A DNA stretch of 64,000 bases from CANDOC01 sp965261725 (GTDB lineage: Bacteria; Pseudomonadota; Gammaproteobacteria; Pseudomonadales; Endozoicomonadaceae): the NCBI GenBank assembly GCA_965261725.1, contig CBDHDU010000034.1, positions 186,001 through 250,000 of the forward strand, written 5' to 3'. Made by a program: the position numbers and the translations under genes. How positions within the stretch are numbered: the first letter of the stretch is position 1; each line of letters opens with the position of its first letter. The notes under the pieces are model-generated. The model was not told the DNA's origin, searched no databases, and worked only from the letters and a program-made list of their open reading frames with translations. Of the stretch, positions 35,558-45,731 are shown piece after piece.

Positions 35558-36935
35558 CTATTTTTCGTGAAGGAGATTTCTGACTGCTTCTTTCGCAGAG
35601 CATACGGCACCCTCCATCGACCCGGGCAGCATTGATATATGCTCTCCTGCAAAATAAATCTGCTCTTCTGTGCGAGCCATAACGGGTAAGTGTCGCATTT
35701 CGCCGGGGCGGAAGCTTAGGTAGGCTCCATGATGGTGGGGTTCTCTATCCCAGAGAACGGTGGCGCTTTTGTTAACACTGGCCTGAATGTCGGGGTATAT
35801 TTCTTCCAAAAGCTTTTTATTGTGAAGCAGGCACTTATTCTGAGACATATTGGCAACTTCCCGTGCCTGGTCGCCTATGGTATGTGCCTCCAGCACAGTC
35901 TCATGTGTATTTTTCAGATGAAATGTATGATCTTCAATCATCATTGCTGGCAGATCAATAATTGCCTGTGCTGATTCAGACCCTTCAGGTTGTGGACGGG
36001 GGATACATTGAAAGAATACCCTTGAAACCGAGGTATAGCTGTTTTCAAGTTCAAGAATAGCGGCCTGTTTATCTTCAGGCAGGGAAGGAGTGAAGCTGAT
36101 CTGCTTTATTACCGGAATAGGAATGGTGCAGATCAGGGCATCGCCCTGGATGTGGATTTCTTCATTACCCGCGTTCAGGCAGGTAACGCTTACCCCTGCA
36201 TCAGAATGTTCAATTGCTGTGATTGCCAGCCCGGTTTGCGGTGGGTTTTGTAATCTATTCAAAAGGCTTTTGATAAGCTGCTCATTACCATCAGTAATCG
36301 TGAAGTATTCAGCATTCTGTTTATGGCTGAATCGCATTAAATACTGAAGTGCAGAAAGGTATTCAATGCCATCACCCAGCAAAGCTGCACTGCTGAAATT
36401 GGCAATCAGATAGATCTCACATTCAGATGCACCTTCCTGTCGCAGAAAATCTGCGAGAGATAGCTGATCAAGCTCCAGAAGCTCGGGGAGAGAGTGCTGA
36501 GCAGTCAAGTTCAGGTTTAAGGTGAGAATAGTTGCTTTTACCAATGTAATGCTGAAGTAGCCCTGAAACAGAGCAATGTTTCAGGTTCTCAGGCAGAATT
36601 CTGGTGGTGCAGGGTTCGTTGATATCATGCCAGCGGTTATCGGAACGGTAGCGTGTTTGCTTGAAACGACCGCTGATGGAAGTCAGGGGTAAACCGAGTT
36701 CATCAATCAATGCCAGCAAATGAGTATCATGGGAGTTGATAGCCATTGCCCCGGCTTCTGCATAAAGCCCGCCGTCGAAAGGTTCCCTTAGTGTGCGAAT
36801 ACGCCCCCCGGCTGAATCAGCAGCTTCGATGATGGTTGTTTTGAACCCCTGTTGTTCCAGTCGGTAAGCTGCAGTTAGTCCGGCAAGACCTGCACCTGCA
36901 ATAATAATATTTTTCGAACCTGACATTTTTATCAT
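35558..36935 (-). pseudogene. Flavin-containing amine oxidase, frameshifted
   Basis: The N-terminal frame (36935 down to 36468) starts with the FAD-binding motif NIIIAGAGLAGLTAAYRLEQQG and GGRIRT. The second frame (36544 down to 35558) supplies the rest and ends with the FAD-contacting segment IYFAGEHISMLPGSMEGAVCSAKEAV. Joined near 36540, in an A4 run (GGTAAAAGC on the minus strand), they make about 459 residues, normal for monoamine-oxidase-like proteins. The total length is one base over a multiple of three, so a single-base shift explains the break. The gene abuts the previous one tail to tail with no spacer. Confidence 0.8.
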
Positions 36936-37017
36936 CCGGTCTTTTGGAACCCAGAATTATAGTCAGGCTATATGCAGTTAGCTGTATCGGCTGTTATGAG
37001 GTGCTGTTTTAGAGGGA

Positions 37018-37941
37018 TCAAATGAAGTGTCCGAGGCTGATTATAACAATCCAGCTCAGGCAACACACATTAATAAGGTGTCTGGCATGATGGCAGTCAT
37101 CGAATTTAGCTGACTTTCCTTCGCCCAGGCTAATGTCCGGTGGTAACTGAACAGTGAACCCGAGGCTGCCGCATCCCGATGCAATTAGTGCTTTGCTATC
37201 GCTGCTGAATGGATAGCCTGAATAATGCAGGGTTATGCTTCTGTACCCGGCACTAAAGTGACCTGCCAGACAGTAGGTTAATATCGTAAGGTGATGAGGA
37301 AGCCAGTTCATCAGCTTTGCCAGCCATGTAGCCGGACGCCCGAAACTTTTATAACGATGATGTTCTACATCCCAGTGTTCAGAGAATGTTGTGATCATGC
37401 GATAAAGAATTGCACCGGGAGCCCCCAGTAAAACAAACCAGAAAACAACACCCAGTATCTTGCTGTGACCGGTCGTCAGTAGCCAGGCAATGGTATGTGA
37501 TACCAGTTGGTTCTGCTTTGTAGATGTATCGCATGCTATTTTGGGTTGTCCGGGAATGGGCATCTTCTCAACGATATAGCAGGCTTCTATTGATGTATTC
37601 TTTTGTAAGGACATTAAAAAAGCACGGGTATATCTTGCCTGCCGCGCCCAGCCCAGCATTAACCCCAGCAGGAAACCCGAAAACAGCCAGCCCGCAGCGG
37701 GTGCTCTGGTGAGTAAAAAAGCCACAGCAATGACCGGGAGTAGCGTCATAACCAGTGCCAGAATACCCTGCTGCAGTCGCTCCTGTTCGCTTGAATGAGC
37801 AATGTACAGGCCGTACTCCAGCCGCTGGATCAGGCGCTCTCTGGAGACTCTAAGGCTTTGCCGCCAGGCATCCGGAATCAGCCAGTCAATCAAAAAGCCT
37901 ACAAGAAGCTGAAAGGCTGGCGACAACTCCAGTTCATGCAT
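37018..37941 (-). CDS. CobD/CbiB-AmpE family membrane protein
   Basis: The 307-residue protein has about four to five helices and CobD/CbiB-like segments: FLIDWLIPDAWRQSL near the start, GVVFWFVLLGAPGAILYRMITTF, then HRYKSFGRPATWLAKLMNWLPHHLTILTYCLAG. A C-terminal SSDSKALIASGCGSLGF aligns with the family's Gly-rich region. CbiB forms adenosylcobinamide phosphate in cobalamin salvage; AmpE, in the same superfamily, modulates beta-lactamase induction. Cobalamin uptake genes 7-10 kb away favour CobD/CbiB, but several motif residues are altered and AmpE remains possible. Confidence 0.6.
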   Translation of the reverse strand: MHELELSPAFQLLVGFLIDWLIPDAWRQSLRVSRERLIQRLEYGLYIAHSSEQERLQQGILALVMTLLPVIAVAFLLTRAPAAGWLFSGFLLGLMLGWARQARYTRAFLMSLQKNTSIEACYIVEKMPIPGQPKIACDTSTKQNQLVSHTIAWLLTTGHSKILGVVFWFVLLGAPGAILYRMITTFSEHWDVEHHRYKSFGRPATWLAKLMNWLPHHLTILTYCLAGHFSAGYRSITLHYSGYPFSSDSKALIASGCGSLGFTVQLPPDISLGEGKSAKFDDCHHARHLINVCCLSWIVIISLGHFI

Positions 37942-38126
37942 GAAAGGGCTCTCTTGCTGTTCGTGATATTGATCTGGTGTGGTAGAGGAAATGAATGATT
38001 GTAGCTATAACATCGGGGTCTGCATGAGGAACCTTTTTAAATTGTAACTGTCGTACATGTAGCAAGTGCAGTAAGGGTTACAGCGTTCTACAAGAAGATA
38101 CATTATGGTTTCTATAGAGGTTTTAA

Positions 38127-38801
38127 ATGAGGCTGTTACTGGTTGAAGATGATCACATGCTGGCTGAGGCTGTTCAGGATATGCTGAGGCAGGCGGGCTA
38201 TACCGTTGACCGGGTAGCCAGTGGTCGTGATGCCCTGCACAGTCTTTCTGTAGAGTATTTTAGTCTGGTTATTCTTGATCTGGGGCTTCCTGATATGGAT
38301 GGTCTGGAATTGCTGGCTAAATTAAGGCAGCAAAGCAATCCGGTACAGGTGCTGATTTTAAGTGCCCGTAATGAAACAACAGACCGGGTTCTTGGGCTGG
38401 ATACCGGGGCCGATGACTATCTCAGTAAGCCATTTGATATAAAAGAACTACTGGCGCGCATTCGGGTACTGCTACGCAGGCAGCCGCAAGGTGTAGGCTC
38501 TAACCAATTGATATTTGGTGATTTAGTTATTGATCGGGAAGCTTACCAGGTCGTCTGGAAAGGCAATAAAATTGAGCTGACACCGGGTGAATTCAAACTT
38601 TTACTGGAGCTTGTGGATCATCGTGGTCGGGTCATGACCCGGAACCAGTTACAAGAAGTGGTCTATGGTTGGGATGAATGTGCTGAGTCCAATGTGCTGG
38701 AAGTTTATATACATCACCTGAGAAAAAAACTGGATAAAAAGCTCATCAAAACGGTTCGGGGAGTAGGCTACCTTGTGGAAGACATATCTGCCCAAGCTTA
38801 A
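38127..38801 (+). CDS. OmpR-family response regulator (QseB/PmrA-like)
   Basis: The 224-residue protein has a receiver domain with D51 in VILDLGLPDMDG and a C-terminal winged helix (LTPGEFKLLLELVDHRGRVMTRNQLQEVVYGWDE; ESNVLEVYIHHLRKKL; IKTVRGVGYLV). The pattern is closest to the QseB/PmrA group. The partner kinase gene starts inside its 3' end, with a 29-bp overlap. Confidence 0.9.
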   Translation: MRLLLVEDDHMLAEAVQDMLRQAGYTVDRVASGRDALHSLSVEYFSLVILDLGLPDMDGLELLAKLRQQSNPVQVLILSARNETTDRVLGLDTGADDYLSKPFDIKELLARIRVLLRRQPQGVGSNQLIFGDLVIDREAYQVVWKGNKIELTPGEFKLLLELVDHRGRVMTRNQLQEVVYGWDECAESNVLEVYIHHLRKKLDKKLIKTVRGVGYLVEDISAQA

Positions 38802-40243
38802 ATATGACTCGCTCTTTCGGCGGCTTTTGATAAGAGCATTACTGACTTTGTTTATTGCTCTGCTGGTGGCTTCGATTGATGAATTTGTTTCTGTTTATTC
38901 AGGAGTACGGGAAGTCTTTGACCGGGAAATGGCGCAGACAACCCGGGTTTATGAAGCATTACTTAGTGTTTATGTTAAGCAGGTTGATTCGGCAGATCTC
39001 GATATCGATCAGCTTTATAGAACCTGGCAAAAATCTTATGAAGCTAAGGCGCTTGATCCCGGTGGAAAGCGTTTTCGTAATTTTGGTCGGGGTGTTGATT
39101 TTCAACTTTTAACCAAAGAAGGTCGGGTTTTGCTGAAGTCCGCAGGTGCACCAAAAGAACCCTTCCTTGATAAGTTAGCCAGTGGTTTTTATAACCTGCC
39201 CTCGTATCAGAGGCATGGTGGGCGTTTGTTCTGTTATTACAATGAGGAAACACAGCACTGGATGTTAATGGTGCGCAGCCTTGAACAGCGCGATGAAATC
39301 ATGTTCAGCGTTGTCATTCGCACAATACAGACAGTATTGGTTGCGCTGGCGCTGTTACTGCTTTTTTTTCCCGCGTGTACTGGCTGGAGGGTTGAGGTCC
39401 TTACAGCAGATGCAGCAGGGACTGGCTGACCGGGGGCCAAAAAATATGACGCCGATTACACTGGATAACCCACCTCAGGAACTACAGCAAATTAATGGTG
39501 CGCTGACCGATATGATGCTCAGAGTCAAAGAAGGGATTGAACGTGAAAGTCGGTTTGTTTCGGAAGCAGCCCATGAATTACGTACACCACTGACTGTTTT
39601 GAGTTTGCATGCACAACAGTTAGAACAGCAGGAACTGCCGGATGATGCGAAAGTTGCATTACAACGGCTGCAACAGGGGATATTGCGGGGGCGACGTCTT
39701 GTTGAACAGTTGTTATCACTTTCACGTGCCGAAGGCGGTAACCATGAGGACAGCTTTGAGCAGTTTCCTATTCAGCCGCTGTTACGGGAAATCATTGCTG
39801 ACCTGGTTCCTCTGGCTTTAACACGAGATCAGGTACTGCAACTTGACGGTCGTGATGATTTGCAGGTTTTTGGCAACCGGGAGCAGTTGAGAATTCTGTT
39901 CTCAAACCTTGTCGATAATGCTTTGCGTTATACCCCGGACGGAGGCTGTGTGGAAGTGACAGCCAGACAATCAGAGCATGATGTTGAAATTTCTGTATGT
40001 GATAACGGACCGGGTTTACAAGCTGAACAAAAAGAGCGAATCTTCGATCGCTTCTGGCGAGGAGAGACCGGCAGGGGAGATGGTGCCGGTCTGGGTATGG
40101 CTATCGTCAGTTCGCTGGTTAAATGTCATCACGGCAATATTGAGCTGGAAAACAGAGCGGCTGGTGGCTTGATGGTGAGTGTTCAGTTGCCCTCCAGTAA
40201 GGAATCATCCCGTGTTTTCAGCACAACCAATACAGGACTGTGA
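38773..40243 (+). pseudogene. QseC-like sensor histidine kinase, frameshifted at a T8 tract
   Basis: The first frame (38773-39429, TTG start) holds the N-terminal membrane helix, the periplasmic sensor and most of the second helix (VLVALALLLLFF). The second frame holds the linker (RVLAGGLRSLQQMQQGLADRG), the His box EAAHELRTPLTVLSLHAQQLEQ, the N box NLVDNALRYTPDGG, and the G boxes DNGPGLQAEQKERIFDRFWRG and GAGLGMAIV. They meet at eight T residues, 39362-39369; seven T would restore one frame of about 490 residues. The 3' end overlaps the convergent EEP fragment by 61 bp. Confidence 0.85.
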
Positions 40244-40793
40244 TCAGAATATTTGAAGCCGTCACGTAGAACCTTTTGCTCTACCACAGTAAAGAAATTT
40301 TTATTATAGAGTATGTAGTCTAAAGTCAGGCTCGGGTTCGGATCGCCATCTGTGGTTTCATGAGCTGTAAACCATTTTTGCTTATCTGAGCCTGAGGTGC
40401 ATGTCTCATCTGGCACGATGCCAATTTTATCGTTGTCGTATAAGTTGCAGTCTAGGCATATTCGCTGTGAACCTCCGATTAGTGTCTTATCTGCTGGAGG
40501 ACTCATGTTCAAATCTCCGCCCAGAATCCAGGGCGTGCTATCCAGAGTAGCTAAATGCTGAAGTAGGCCGGCATACTGTTTCTTTCTGGTTTTGCCACTT
40601 TGGTCGTGTGCTTCAAAGTGAGTTGTGATCAGTAGAGTCTGGTTTCCATTATGTTGAATTTCGGTTTGAAATAAAATCTGCTGTGGATAAAACAGCCAAA
40701 GACCGTCAGTAATTCCCGAGCACTTGATTAAAACCAGTGATACCAAGGGATAGCGGTAGTTCTGATATTCCCTAAATCGCAGACTTTGAGGTA
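40183..40793 (-). pseudogene. C-terminal half of an IS-interrupted EEP-family gene
   Basis: It carries the second half of an endonuclease/exonuclease/phosphatase fold: TLLITTHFEAHD, WILGGDLNMSP, LTLDYILYN and KYSDHSPVLVVL. The N-terminal half lies beyond the IS at 42302-42806. Joining RDYGLSAIP from that half to QSLRFREYQNY here gives a continuous protein of about 360 residues. The last 61 bp overlap the sensor kinase gene on the other strand. Confidence 0.85.
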
Positions 40794-42301
40794 CAGTATG
40801 CAGACTATACATCTACAGTCGTATTCTCTGTGTCTTCAACAAAAAAACAACAAAAAGCGCTGGCTGAAAAACTAATCAGCGTCGTCTCCAAAGAAGCTGC
40901 CAAGGTTCCAGATTTTAGGCCGGTGAACAACCATGACAAGATCGCACTGCATGATGCCATCATGTGTGGCCTGGCGGTCATGCACCTTAAATATCCGTCG
41001 TTGCTGAAATTTGATCAGGACTGCGTACAGAATACAGATAAAATTCACAACCTGAAATCACTCTACAATGTCAATAGAGTGCCGAGTGATTCTCGCCTCG
41101 CTGAGCTGCTTGACCCGATCGAAACTCGGTATTTGCGGAAATTTTTCACGGCGTTATTCGCCTATGTTCAGCGCTCCGGGCGGCTCAGGCAGTTTGAGTA
41201 CTTTGAGGAAGGCTATCTTGCGCCTATTGATGGGACGGGGCATTTTTCTTCGGGAAAAATTGATTGTCCAGAGTGCTGTGTGAAAAAGCCAGACAGCAAG
41301 AATCCCCAGTATTATCACCAACTATTGGGCTGCTGTCTGGTTAAGCCGGGCAAGAAAGAAGTGCTGCCTTTAATGCCGGAACCCATTATTCAACAAGTCG
41401 ATGCTTCAAAAAACGACTGTGAAAAAACAGCACTCGAAAGGCTCCTGTCGAATATTGCCAGAGAACACCCACACCTTAAGTTGGTACTGAATTTTGACGA
41501 CTTGTACTCCGATGGTCCCACGATCAAATTGGTGAAATCCTACGACTACAGCTTCATTATGGTCGCGAAAGACACCAGCCATGTGTCGCTTTATGAGGCC
41601 GTCGATGAGATGGACATCGCCGGTAAGGTCACACGTTATGAATTCACCGATGAAGACGGCTACCGGCATTGGTTCCGGTTCATCAATGGCGTTCCCATCA
41701 ACAAATCCCATCAGGATATTCTGGTCAACTACCTTGAGTACGTGGAAATCAGCCCCAATGACAAGAAGTACACCAATACCTGGGTGACTGATATTGAAAT
41801 CACCAAAGAAAGCGTGGCAAAAATCATGCGAGGAGGACGCGCTAAGTGGAAAATAGAGAATGAGACGTTTAACACACTGAAAACACAAGGCTACAACCTG
41901 GAACACAACTACGGGCACGGTAAAATGCACCTGGCGACTAACTTCGCCAGCCTGACGTTTACCGCCTTCCTTATTGACCAAATCGAGCAGCTTGCCTGCC
42001 CTCTTTTTCAAAAAGCGTTATCAGCATCGAAATCAAAGAAAGCGCTTTGGCACGCTATCAGGGGCTTGTTCGACTGGTTCTTCATTGATTCATGGACAGA
42101 GTTTCTTACGGCGATCGCAAGGGGAAAAAGTGTCAGCCTCAAAAGCCTGGAGCTTGATACCACATAGAGGCTGAGTAGCCTTGTGTTTCAGTGTTTGATA
42201 TGTAGAGAAATTGACTGCTCTGCGACGGTGGAGAAGGCTTCTTCGTCTCCAACTAATTCTATTGGCCACTCCGAAGTATAATTAGTTTGTCGTTTAATGT
42301 T
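40794..42301 (+). mobile_element. Insertion sequence disrupting an EEP-family gene
   Basis: About 1.5 kb separates the two halves of the EEP gene and contains one transposase gene. Its ends carry an imperfect inverted match (TACAGTATGCAGAC on the left; reverse complement of the right end AACATTAAACGAC). Limits are placed from where the host reading frame resumes, with a few bases of uncertainty. A clear target duplication was not identified. Confidence 0.75.
40830..42167 (+). CDS. DDE transposase (ISNCY/IS4-like)
   Basis: The 445-residue protein shows an RNase-H-like DDE layout: LAPIDGTGHFSS with a nearby CPECC pair, LVLNFDDLYSDGPTIKLV, and GGRAKWKIENETFNTLKTQGY followed by LEHNYGHGKMHLA. 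The last motif has the W-K-I-E-N-E-x-F pattern of IS4-superfamily catalytic Glu regions. The IS family cannot be fixed from sequence alone. The frame is intact. Confidence 0.8.
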   Translation: MSSTKKQQKALAEKLISVVSKEAAKVPDFRPVNNHDKIALHDAIMCGLAVMHLKYPSLLKFDQDCVQNTDKIHNLKSLYNVNRVPSDSRLAELLDPIETRYLRKFFTALFAYVQRSGRLRQFEYFEEGYLAPIDGTGHFSSGKIDCPECCVKKPDSKNPQYYHQLLGCCLVKPGKKEVLPLMPEPIIQQVDASKNDCEKTALERLLSNIAREHPHLKLVLNFDDLYSDGPTIKLVKSYDYSFIMVAKDTSHVSLYEAVDEMDIAGKVTRYEFTDEDGYRHWFRFINGVPINKSHQDILVNYLEYVEISPNDKKYTNTWVTDIEITKESVAKIMRGGRAKWKIENETFNTLKTQGYNLEHNYGHGKMHLATNFASLTFTAFLIDQIEQLACPLFQKALSASKSKKALWHAIRGLFDWFFIDSWTEFLTAIARGKSVSLKSLELDTT

Positions 42302-42806
42302 CGGGAATTGCTGAAAGACCGTAGTCTCTTGGTGTTACATATAATTTATGTGCTGATGGACATGTAGTAAAACTTGGCTTGGAAAATATCACCAGGCTGT
42401 AATCCATCGGCCCGCACATAGAGCCGTAACAGGGGATAAATGTTTGCCAATAGCTTTTATCAGCTTTATTGTAATCAGGTTCTAACTCGTTATTCAGTGC
42501 ATCAAGCAGGTTGACGTATTGAGAAACGCATGCACATTTGCTGACTTCCTGTAGAAAAACCACATCAGGGTTATGCTCCTTTATTAGGGTAATAATATTC
42601 TGAATGTTGCTTCTTACTTCCTGCCCGGATGGCAATTCTGCTCCTCTATCCCAGAATTTAACGTAACTTCCTCCAAGACCCATTTGAATATTCCAAGTCA
42701 TGACTGTAATTGTTTGAGCAAAAGAATATGAAGATATGCAAAAAATAAACAGCAAGGTAAGGATAGTCTTCATGGGTTTTGTTAATTGTTTGAAAGTCAG
42801 GCTCAT
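42302..42806 (-). pseudogene. N-terminal half of an IS-interrupted, secreted EEP-family gene
   Basis: The start is ATG at 42806 or, more likely, the ATG at 42773, which opens a clean signal peptide (MKTILTLLFIFCISSYSFA). EEP motifs follow: ITVMTWNIQMGLGG and DVVFLQEVSKCACVSQYV. The frame runs into IS sequence after RDYGLSAIP. With the C-terminal half it forms a second secreted EEP enzyme, distinct from the sphingomyelinase at 10.6 kb. The substrate (DNA, lipid or phosphoester) is unknown. Confidence 0.85.
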
Positions 42807-42862
42807 CAATATAGTTGCTGTTTTCTCCTCTGCGATTTCCGGTCAATATCTGACAGGCGTTG

Positions 42863-44047
42863 TTAAAAGAATGCCTGAATGCCCGTTTGCGCTCGCCCGA
42901 GAATCAGCGCATGAATATCTTGTGTTCCTTCATAAGTGTTAACAACTTCCAGATTTACCATATGTCGCATCACAGGGTATTCATCTGAGATACCGTTACC
43001 TCCCAGCATATCGCGGGCTTCCCGGACAATACTAAGTGCTTTGCTGCAATTGTTTCTCTTCATCAGTGATATCAGCTCAGGAGAAAGCTGTCCTTCGTCT
43101 TTCATTCGTGAAGCGCGGAGGCTGCCCTGTAATCCCAAACTGATTTCAGTTTGCATATCGGCCAGCTTTTTCTGAATCAACTGATTGGCTGCCAGTGGGC
43201 GGTTGAACTGTTTTCTGTTCAAAACATAATCTCTGGCGGTATGCCAGCAGGTTTCTGCCGCGCCCAAAGCTCCCCATGAAATACCCAAGCGAGCGCTATT
43301 CAGGCAGCCGAAAGGACCTTTCAGCCCTGACACGTTGGGTAGAAGGTTGGTTTCAGGAACAAAAACCTCATCCATCACAATTTCGCCTGTAACGGAAGCG
43401 CGCAGTGCCAGCTTGCCTTCGATAACAGGCGCAGATAAACCTGGCATTCCTTTCTCAAGGATAAAACCGCGAATGATATCGTCGTCTGTTTTCGCCCATA
43501 CAATAAAAATATCGGCAATGGGAGAGTTGGTTATCCACATCTTGCTTCCGCTCAGGAGATAACCGTCTTTGACGGTACGTGCGCGTGTAATCAGGTTGCC
43601 CGGGTCTGAGCCATAATCGGGCTCAGTAAGTCCGAAGCAGCCGATTAACTCACCTTTAGCAAGCTTTGGCAGATACTTCTGCTTTTGTTCTTCGCTGCCA
43701 TAGGCATATATGGGATACATTACAAGGCTGGACTGAACGCTCATCATGGAACGGTAGCCGGAATCTACCCGCTCAATTTCGCGGGCGATCAGACCATAAG
43801 CGACCTGACTCACACCGGGGCAGCCATAACCATTCAAAGGTGCGCCGAGTAACCCTATTGTACCCATTTCACGAAAAATAGCCGGATCGGTATTCTCATT
43901 ACGAAAAGCATCGCGCACTCTGGGCTGAAGTTTATCCTGAGCGTAATGGCGGGCGGTATCCCTGATCATACGTTCATCGGCGGTTAACTGGTTTTCCAGT
44001 AAAAACGGATCTTCCCAGATAAGCTTTGCCCAGCCTGTATCGCTCAT
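42863..44047 (-). CDS. gcdH: Glutaryl-CoA dehydrogenase (acyl-CoA dehydrogenase family)
   Basis: The 394-residue flavoprotein matches glutaryl-CoA dehydrogenase, which oxidises and decarboxylates glutaryl-CoA to crotonyl-CoA in lysine and tryptophan breakdown. Diagnostic segments are GYGCPGVSQVAYGLIAREIERVDSGYRS, GCFGLTEPDYGSDPGNL, ARLGISWGALGAAE, and the catalytic Glu in NTYEGTQDIHALILGRA (E373). Length is normal. The gene stands alone; no lysR or caiB-type glutarate CoA-transferase gene is adjacent. Confidence 0.93.
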   Translation of the reverse strand: MSDTGWAKLIWEDPFLLENQLTADERMIRDTARHYAQDKLQPRVRDAFRNENTDPAIFREMGTIGLLGAPLNGYGCPGVSQVAYGLIAREIERVDSGYRSMMSVQSSLVMYPIYAYGSEEQKQKYLPKLAKGELIGCFGLTEPDYGSDPGNLITRARTVKDGYLLSGSKMWITNSPIADIFIVWAKTDDDIIRGFILEKGMPGLSAPVIEGKLALRASVTGEIVMDEVFVPETNLLPNVSGLKGPFGCLNSARLGISWGALGAAETCWHTARDYVLNRKQFNRPLAANQLIQKKLADMQTEISLGLQGSLRASRMKDEGQLSPELISLMKRNNCSKALSIVREARDMLGGNGISDEYPVMRHMVNLEVVNTYEGTQDIHALILGRAQTGIQAFF

Positions 44048-44279
44048 TATAAAACCTTTAAAGCTGTTGTTTCTTATTGTCAGTCGTTTATAGCGGCAGC
44101 ATCAGGTGTAATGCAAGGGGTATCTCAGTGATGTGTGGCTAGCCCTGATCGGGGCGACCGGGTGACGGAGGTTCACCGACAACAATGACATCATAGGTGG
44201 ATTCATCTTCTACTGCATTTGAAGATGGCTATGTATATCTGCCAGCATTCTGTCCTGAGTGTCTAAGCGGGATACTGAT

Positions 44280-45134
44280 TTACTTTGCTTGCTGTCGTAT
44301 AGAATCAAGCTTTTGACAAAGCGTGCTAACGCCTTCGAGTACACGGGGGCCGGGGGTCGATAGCAAGGCGTAGGGTACTATCAGGAAACTGTTATTTTTG
44401 ACTGCCGTTAGGGAAGAATGCTCTTTCCATGCATCCTGCAGCTGTGTTTTTGCCTGAGCATCTTTTCCATAAGCAACGATAAGCTGAGGGTCTGCTATCA
44501 GCAGCGTTTCGATACCAATTCGGGGGAAGTGACCTTCAACCTCCGAATAGATATTTTTCCCACCACAGAGCCTGATAGCATCATTCACAAAGTTGCTGCG
44601 CCCGATTGTCATCAGCGGGTCAAACCAGATTTGAAAAAACACAGTGACTGGTGCAGTGTCTGCATACCGGCTTTGCAGCAGTTGTAATCTTTCCTCGAAA
44701 GTATTGGCCGTGCTATCGGCTATAGCTGTTGTACCAGCCAGCTGCCCCAGCGTGCGGATTGATGCAGCAATATCTGTTAGTGATTTGGCCTGCACTTCAT
44801 GCAGAGGGATATTCAGACTCCTGAGTTGTGCTAAAACTGCCTTGGTATGGTAGCCCTCACCATCGACGATCAGGTCAGGTTTCAATGTCAGAATTTGCTC
44901 AATATTGATGCTGATGTGAGTTGCTACCTTTGGCAGAGTACGCATATGCGATGGATAATTACTGTCGGCATCTACAGCAATGACTTTATCGCCTGCTCCT
45001 GCGCTGTATAGAAGTTCTGTTGTATGAGGTGACAGGCTGATAATACGCTGAGCGACCGCTGAATTGTTACCGGCAAAGGAATGTGTCGTCAGCAATGCCA
45101 GAAATATAAAGGTCAGCCTTAAAAGAGATTGCAT
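44280..45134 (-). CDS. btuF: Periplasmic cobalamin-binding protein (BtuF-like)
   Basis: The 284-residue protein has a signal peptide (MQSLLRLTFIFLALLTTHSFA) and a class III substrate-binding fold. Key segments are QRIISLSPHTTELLYSAGAGDKVIAVDADSNYPSHM, the hinge region LKPDLIVDGEGYHTKAVLAQLRSLNIPL, and LLSTPGPRVLEGV. It follows the PduO-like gene and btuB in the same direction, giving a cobalamin uptake unit under the upstream riboswitch. The permease and ATPase genes (btuC, btuD) are not in this window. Confidence 0.88.
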   Translation of the reverse strand: MQSLLRLTFIFLALLTTHSFAGNNSAVAQRIISLSPHTTELLYSAGAGDKVIAVDADSNYPSHMRTLPKVATHISINIEQILTLKPDLIVDGEGYHTKAVLAQLRSLNIPLHEVQAKSLTDIAASIRTLGQLAGTTAIADSTANTFEERLQLLQSRYADTAPVTVFFQIWFDPLMTIGRSNFVNDAIRLCGGKNIYSEVEGHFPRIGIETLLIADPQLIVAYGKDAQAKTQLQDAWKEHSSLTAVKNNSFLIVPYALLSTPGPRVLEGVSTLCQKLDSIRQQAK

Positions 45135-45149
45135 AGGTTCAAAACTTAT

Positions 45150-45707
45150 TCAGGAGCCGACCGAACCATAGTTCGGGCTTATGTAAGGTATTTCGTCAAT
45201 ATCGAGCCGCTTTTTGATCACCACAGTCATCAGAAAAAACAGGTTAACCAATAAATTGGCAAACCGTGGCAATGTATCTGGAACCGGCTTTCCTTCAGCG
45301 TCAACCCGCACGAGTGCCCGGATAACTTTTTTACCCTGACTACGACAAATATTCAGCTCGGGTACCGGACGAGGGCCGCGAGGTAGAACAAAACCGGTTA
45401 TACGACTTTGAACTTCAGCGTGATATTGCTCATATAGTGTTTTGAAGTGCTCAAGATGAGATTCTTCGATACAGCAGCGCCCCCGGATAGAACCATTCAG
45501 ATGGAAAATCAGTGGCTGCAGTTCGTTAAGTGTTTCGAGAAGATCTATAAATGCATCATGATTTTGAGTTGCTTCAACAGCAGCTATTGCAGCACCTACC
45601 TGAGCGCACCACTCATCTGTGAGCATTTCAAAATCGCAAAGACTGCTTTGCTCATGAATAAAAGGGTAACAAAGCTCGCGAATATCCCCTGAATATTTGA
45701 TGTTCAT
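45150..45707 (-). CDS. Divergent PduO-type cobalamin adenosyltransferase-like protein
   Basis: The start at 45707 (MNIKYSGD, with AAGG upstream) is preferred over 45743. The C-terminal half resembles PduO ATP:cob(I)alamin adenosyltransferases: FVLPRGPRPVPELNICRSQGKKVIRALVRV and LPRFANLLVNLFFLMTVV align with FVLPGG, CRTVCRRAER and LNRLSDLLF. The N-terminal ATP-binding TGDxGxTxL is missing, and several Arg residues of the CRxxxRRAER motif are altered. It may have lost activity or bind cobalamin only. It lies between btuB and btuF. Confidence 0.65.
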   Translation of the reverse strand: MNIKYSGDIRELCYPFIHEQSSLCDFEMLTDEWCAQVGAAIAAVEATQNHDAFIDLLETLNELQPLIFHLNGSIRGRCCIEESHLEHFKTLYEQYHAEVQSRITGFVLPRGPRPVPELNICRSQGKKVIRALVRVDAEGKPVPDTLPRFANLLVNLFFLMTVVIKKRLDIDEIPYISPNYGSVGS

Positions 45708-45731
45708 ACCTTGAACCTGTCTTTGTAGTGA

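Noticed and set aside
44048..44279. Possible short gene between gcdH and btuF
   Set aside because: The best frame (minus strand, ending YDVIVVGEPPSPGRPDQG) is under 30 codons with a stop just upstream. It may be a C-terminal scrap but cannot be supported as a gene.
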